Assembly: GCA_028866975.1 (NCBI GenBank) | Contig: JAGWHG010000025.1 | Location: forward strand, 1-8,445 | Length of the DNA: 8,445 bases | DNA from: Microcaldota archaeon | GTDB taxonomy: Archaea; Micrarchaeota; Micrarchaeia; Micrarchaeales; CABMGC01 | Direction: 5' to 3' | Part shown: positions 6,314 through 8,445 of the stretch, piece by piece | Position numbering within the stretch: position 1 is the first letter of the stretch | Layout of the letters: each line of letters starts with the position of its first letter | Notes under the pieces: model-generated | Databases searched by the model: none | Told to the model about the DNA's origin: nothing | The model's input: only the letters and a program-made list of their open reading frames with translations | Made by a program: the position numbers and the translations under genes

Positions 6314-6537
6314 TATCTCACCGAGAGGTTTCTATGCACATTCTTTCTTCTTTTCTCCTCCAGCTCCTTTAGGAAAGGCCTAACGTCTTTATCCTTCAGC
6401 GCTCCAAAAAACTGCTCTATATTGCCGGATTTCCTCCCCAATAACTCATTTATCACTTCAGTAAAAGATTTATTTTTCCCTTTAAGCCTTGTTAGATTGG
6501 CGTATGTTTCGTCAGCGATTGCAATCAGTTTCGACAT
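6313..6537 (-). CDS. vapB: VapB-type antitoxin (COG1753/DUF217-like)
   Basis: The product is 74 residues from the ATG at 6537. The N-terminal half reads like archaeal VapB antitoxins: MSKLIAIADETYANL, then RLKGKNKSFTEVINELLG, a ribbon-helix-helix-like strand and two helices. The C-terminal half is very basic and acidic (LKDKDVRPFLKELEEKRRKN) and probably wraps the toxin. An in-frame start at 6582 would add 15 residues (MKLGSIIYVYIYINI), but that part is translated from the AT-rich promoter region and does not resemble the family, so it is rejected. The start has no SD and lies about 26 bases from a TATA-like TATTATATAT, so the message is probably leaderless. It is likely to repress its own promoter together with VapC. 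Confidence 0.88.
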   Translation of the reverse strand: MSKLIAIADETYANLTRLKGKNKSFTEVINELLGRKSGNIEQFFGALKDKDVRPFLKELEEKRRKNVHRNLSVR

Positions 6538-6550
6538 TATATTAATATAA
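6537..6550. promoter_or_regulatory. AT-only perfect palindrome at the vapB start; candidate operator
   Basis: TTATATTAATATAA is a perfect 14-base inverted repeat beginning at the first base of the vapB start codon. VapBC complexes commonly bind palindromes in their own promoters, and a site here would block initiation. An AT-only palindrome can arise by chance in such biased sequence, so the role is tentative. Confidence 0.3.
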
Positions 6551-6558
6551 ATATATAC

Positions 6559-6568
6559 ATATATAATA
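6559..6568 (-). promoter_or_regulatory. TATA box of vapBC
   Basis: The minus strand reads TATTATATAT, centred 26-27 bases from the vapB ATG. The surrounding 6538-6570 stretch is nearly pure A/T, so other TATA registers are possible. Confidence 0.5.
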
Positions 6569-6596
6569 CTTCCCAATTTCACAAGCCTCGAGAACG

Positions 6597-6607
6597 TTTA
6601 TTAATAA
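6597..6607 (+). promoter_or_regulatory. TATA box of the M50 protease gene
   Basis: TTTATTAATAA is centred about 27 bases before the ATG at 6629. There is no SD between them, so the message should be leaderless. It is divergent from the vapBC promoter within the same 91-base intergenic region. Confidence 0.55.
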
Positions 6608-6628
6608 GCGCCAACATAAGAGTCGTGT

Positions 6629-7360
6629 ATGCCCTATTCTATAAACCTGACAAAGCTCTACTCCAATGAGATCAGGGATCTTGTGCTAGCAGATGCAGTG
6701 CTGACATTCGCATTTGCGATGGTGCTTTCAGGAAGGACCCTGCCATCGTTCCTCTACTTCCTGCCCATCTCTTTCATGGCAGTAACGCTCACATTCGTGC
6801 TCCACGAGCTGATGCACAAGTTCGTTGCGCAAAGATACGGCGCCATCGCAGCCTTCAGGACCTTTCCTAACGGACTCCTAATAACAATAGTGACTGCATT
6901 CTTGGGCATACTGATAGGAATACCTGGCGCAACTGTGATCTACAAGAGCAGCTTCAGCAAGAAAGAGGAGGGAATAGTCTCGCTTGCAGGCCCGCTCACA
7001 AATCTTGCGATCTTCGGCGTATTCCTAATCATCGGAATGGCGCTATTCCCCAACTTCATCGCAAGCATATATTCTACGCTCAATGGGACAGGTTTCGGGG
7101 TCAACAGCTACGCATTAAATGCGGTAATAATGGTGCTGTACATCAGCCTGCTGCTTGCATTCTTCAACATGCTGCCGATATTTCCGCTCGATGGCAGCAA
7201 GGTGTTCAGATGGAACAAGGGCGTATACATAATGGCAGTGGCAGCAATATTCGGGCTCATGGCGCTGATACTGCCGCTATCGTTCATCCTCGGCTATGCA
7301 GCGTTGGTTATAGTCATAGCATTGGTCATGTCCTTCCTTTTCAGGAGCATAGTCCTCTGA
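6629..7360 (+). CDS. Site-2 protease-like intramembrane zinc metalloprotease (peptidase M50)
   Basis: This 243-residue membrane protein carries the zinc site HELMH (59-63, catalytic E60) inside a hydrophobic helix. The second conserved motif FFNMLPIFPLDG (178-189, D188 the third zinc ligand) is also present, as is the helix-start motif LAGPLTN (119-125). About six membrane segments are visible: near 18-33, 43-64, 82-104, 117-140, 160-182 and 198-240 (the last probably two). Family members cut membrane-anchored substrates within or near the bilayer; the substrate here is unknown. No PDZ or CBS domain is attached, which gives the minimal archaeal form. The ATG at 6629 lies one TATA spacing from TTTATTAATAA with no SD. 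It is followed after 49 bases by cdc48 on the same strand, which has its own TATA-like box. Confidence 0.93.
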   Translation: MPYSINLTKLYSNEIRDLVLADAVLTFAFAMVLSGRTLPSFLYFLPISFMAVTLTFVLHELMHKFVAQRYGAIAAFRTFPNGLLITIVTAFLGILIGIPGATVIYKSSFSKKEEGIVSLAGPLTNLAIFGVFLIIGMALFPNFIASIYSTLNGTGFGVNSYALNAVIMVLYISLLLAFFNMLPIFPLDGSKVFRWNKGVYIMAVAAIFGLMALILPLSFILGYAALVIVIALVMSFLFRSIVL

Positions 7361-7373
7361 ACGAGATAAGCTC

Positions 7374-7379
7374 TTTATA
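7374..7379 (+). promoter_or_regulatory. TATA-like box of cdc48
   Basis: TTTATA is centred 33-34 bases before the ATG at 7410, predicting a leader of about 7 bases. The AT stretch at 7393-7400 (TATTTAAA) is too close to the ATG to serve this start. Read-through from the M50 gene is also possible. Confidence 0.4.
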
Positions 7380-7409
7380 CCTACTCTGAGCATATTTAAA
7401 CGATACCAT

Positions 7410-8445
7410 ATGGCAAACAGCGTTGAACTTACAGTGGCAGACGCACTAGTCACAGATTCAGGAAGGGGCATGGCAAGGATAGACTCTCGGTCCCGCAAGC
7501 AGCTCGACGTTGTATCTGGAGACATAATCGAGATCAAGGGCAGGATAAAGTCCACAGCAGCCATGGTATGGCAGGCGCATCCGAGCGATGAGGGATTGGG
7601 CTTCATAAGAATTGACGGTTATCTTAGGCAGAATGTCGGCGTGGGAATCGGCGACAAGGTACACGTATCGAAAGCAGAGGTCAAGGACGCAGAAAGAGTA
7701 GTAATCGCACCACCTCCAGGCCAGAGGCCGCCGCTATCTCCGGACTTTGCAGATTATGCGAAGAGAAAGTGGGAGAACAAGCCGATAGTCAAGGGCGACG
7801 TCATACCGATCCCGATGTTCGGTCTCGTCTTCAACTTCCTCGTAGTCACAGTTGCACCGCACGGAATTGTCAGGATAACTAAGAACACCAATTTCATAGT
7901 CAAGGAAGAGCCGGTCTCCGAATCGATTGTAAGGATAGGGGAAGCCCACTATGAAGATATCGGAGGTCTCAAGACAGAACTCCAGAAAATACGAGAGATG
8001 GTCGAGCTGCCGATAAGATACCCAGAGCTTTTCGAACGACTCGGAATCGAACCTCCGAAGGGAGTGCTTCTGTTCGGTCCGCCTGGAACCGGAAAGACGC
8101 TGCTTGCAAAGGCGGTAGCCAACGAGAGCGATGCAAACTTCATACCGATCTCAGGACCAGAGCTTGTCAGCAAGTTCGTAGGGGAGAGCGAAGAAAAGCT
8201 AAGGGAGATATTCAAGGAGGCAAACGACAAAGCGCCTACGATAATATTCATGGATGAGATCGACGCGATTGCGCCGAAGAGAGAGGAGGCAACAAACGAG
8301 GTTGAGAGGAGGATGGTCTCGCAGCTGCTCACGCTCATGGACGGCATGCCTCCAAGGGGGCAGGTCATCATACTTGCGGCGACAAACCGACCCGATGCGA
8401 TTGACCCAGCCTTGAGGAGGCCGGGGCGATTCGACAGGGAAATAG
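7410..8445 (+). CDS. Cdc48/VAT AAA+ ATPase, partial (N domain and most of D1)
   Basis: The frame opens at ATG 7410 and runs 345 codons to the window edge without a stop. Residues 1-100 form the double-psi beta-barrel N subdomain (ELTVADALVTDSGRGMARID, then LDVVSGDIIEIKG) and about 108-168 the second N subdomain, as in archaeal VAT/Cdc48. The D1 AAA module begins with YEDIGGLKTELQKI (181-194). It shows Walker A GPPGTGKT (223-230), pore-loop FVGESEEKLR (256-265), Walker B IIFMDEIDA (278-286, E283), sensor-1 AATNRPD (323-329) and arginine-finger RRPGRFD (336-342). The protein is an unfoldase that feeds substrates to the proteasome or extracts them from complexes. Full-length family members are about 730-760 residues with a second AAA module, so D2 should lie beyond the edge. 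The start fits the family N terminus; no SD is evident. Confidence 0.97.
   Translation, partial: MANSVELTVADALVTDSGRGMARIDSRSRKQLDVVSGDIIEIKGRIKSTAAMVWQAHPSDEGLGFIRIDGYLRQNVGVGIGDKVHVSKAEVKDAERVVIAPPPGQRPPLSPDFADYAKRKWENKPIVKGDVIPIPMFGLVFNFLVVTVAPHGIVRITKNTNFIVKEEPVSESIVRIGEAHYEDIGGLKTELQKIREMVELPIRYPELFERLGIEPPKGVLLFGPPGTGKTLLAKAVANESDANFIPISGPELVSKFVGESEEKLREIFKEANDKAPTIIFMDEIDAIAPKREEATNEVERRMVSQLLTLMDGMPPRGQVIILAATNRPDAIDPALRRPGRFDREI

Noticed and set aside
6538..6582. 15-residue N-terminal extension of vapB
   Set aside because: The extension is encoded by the AT-rich promoter itself and does not resemble VapB; the Met at 6537 begins the family-typical sequence.
7949..8371. Minus-strand open frame of 140 codons, Ser/Leu-rich
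   Set aside because: It is the shadow of the AAA D1 module of Cdc48, which is unambiguous on the plus strand.

Overview
The window reads as chromosomal DNA of an archaeon. It carries a Cdc48/VAT-type AAA+ ATPase, an archaeal-type tRNA-Gln with an A1-U72 pair and no encoded CCA, a VapBC pair, an archaeal pilus/secretion ATPase, and genes whose TATA-like boxes lie about 25-33 bases upstream of start codons that often lack a Shine-Dalgarno sequence. Compact spacing, moderate GC and the wHTH/coiled-coil plus ATPase arrangement fit a small-genome DPANN-type lineage such as Micrarchaeota. That placement is an inference from style, not proof. No rRNA, CRISPR array, insertion sequence or origin is visible.

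Bases 1-6537 are coded entirely on the minus strand and are best read from high to low coordinates. First comes a vapBC toxin-antitoxin pair (6537-5918). Then come a tRNA-Gln with anticodon CTG (5886-5814), an unrecognised four-helix membrane protein (5780-5352) and a tight three-gene RCK/TrkA-N cluster (5322-3377). That cluster has one soluble RCK protein followed by two membrane proteins of channel-like layout, neither with a canonical K+ selectivity filter. Last is a secretion or pilus locus (3320 to the window edge): a winged-helix plus long coiled-coil protein, a type II/IV secretion ATPase of the GspE/TadA/VirB11 class, and the first 197 codons of a protein that may lead into the membrane platform of the machine.

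Bases 6629-8445 are on the plus strand: a site-2-protease-like M50 membrane metalloprotease, then the N domain and most of the D1 AAA module of Cdc48/VAT, cut by the window edge. A 91-base AT-rich divergent region (6538-6628) separates the two arms and holds both promoters.

Functional reading: the left arm encodes a type IV-pilus-like or secretion motor and a nucleotide- or ion-responsive membrane channel system. The right arm pairs intramembrane proteolysis with an unfoldase. The stretch from about 5330 to 6600 is visibly more AT-rich than its flanks and carries the toxin-antitoxin pair, which suggests a more recently acquired or less constrained segment. Genes inside operons overlap or lie within a few bases and one has a strong SD (GGAGG). 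Genes directly behind a TATA box look leaderless or nearly so, which was used to correct several starts.
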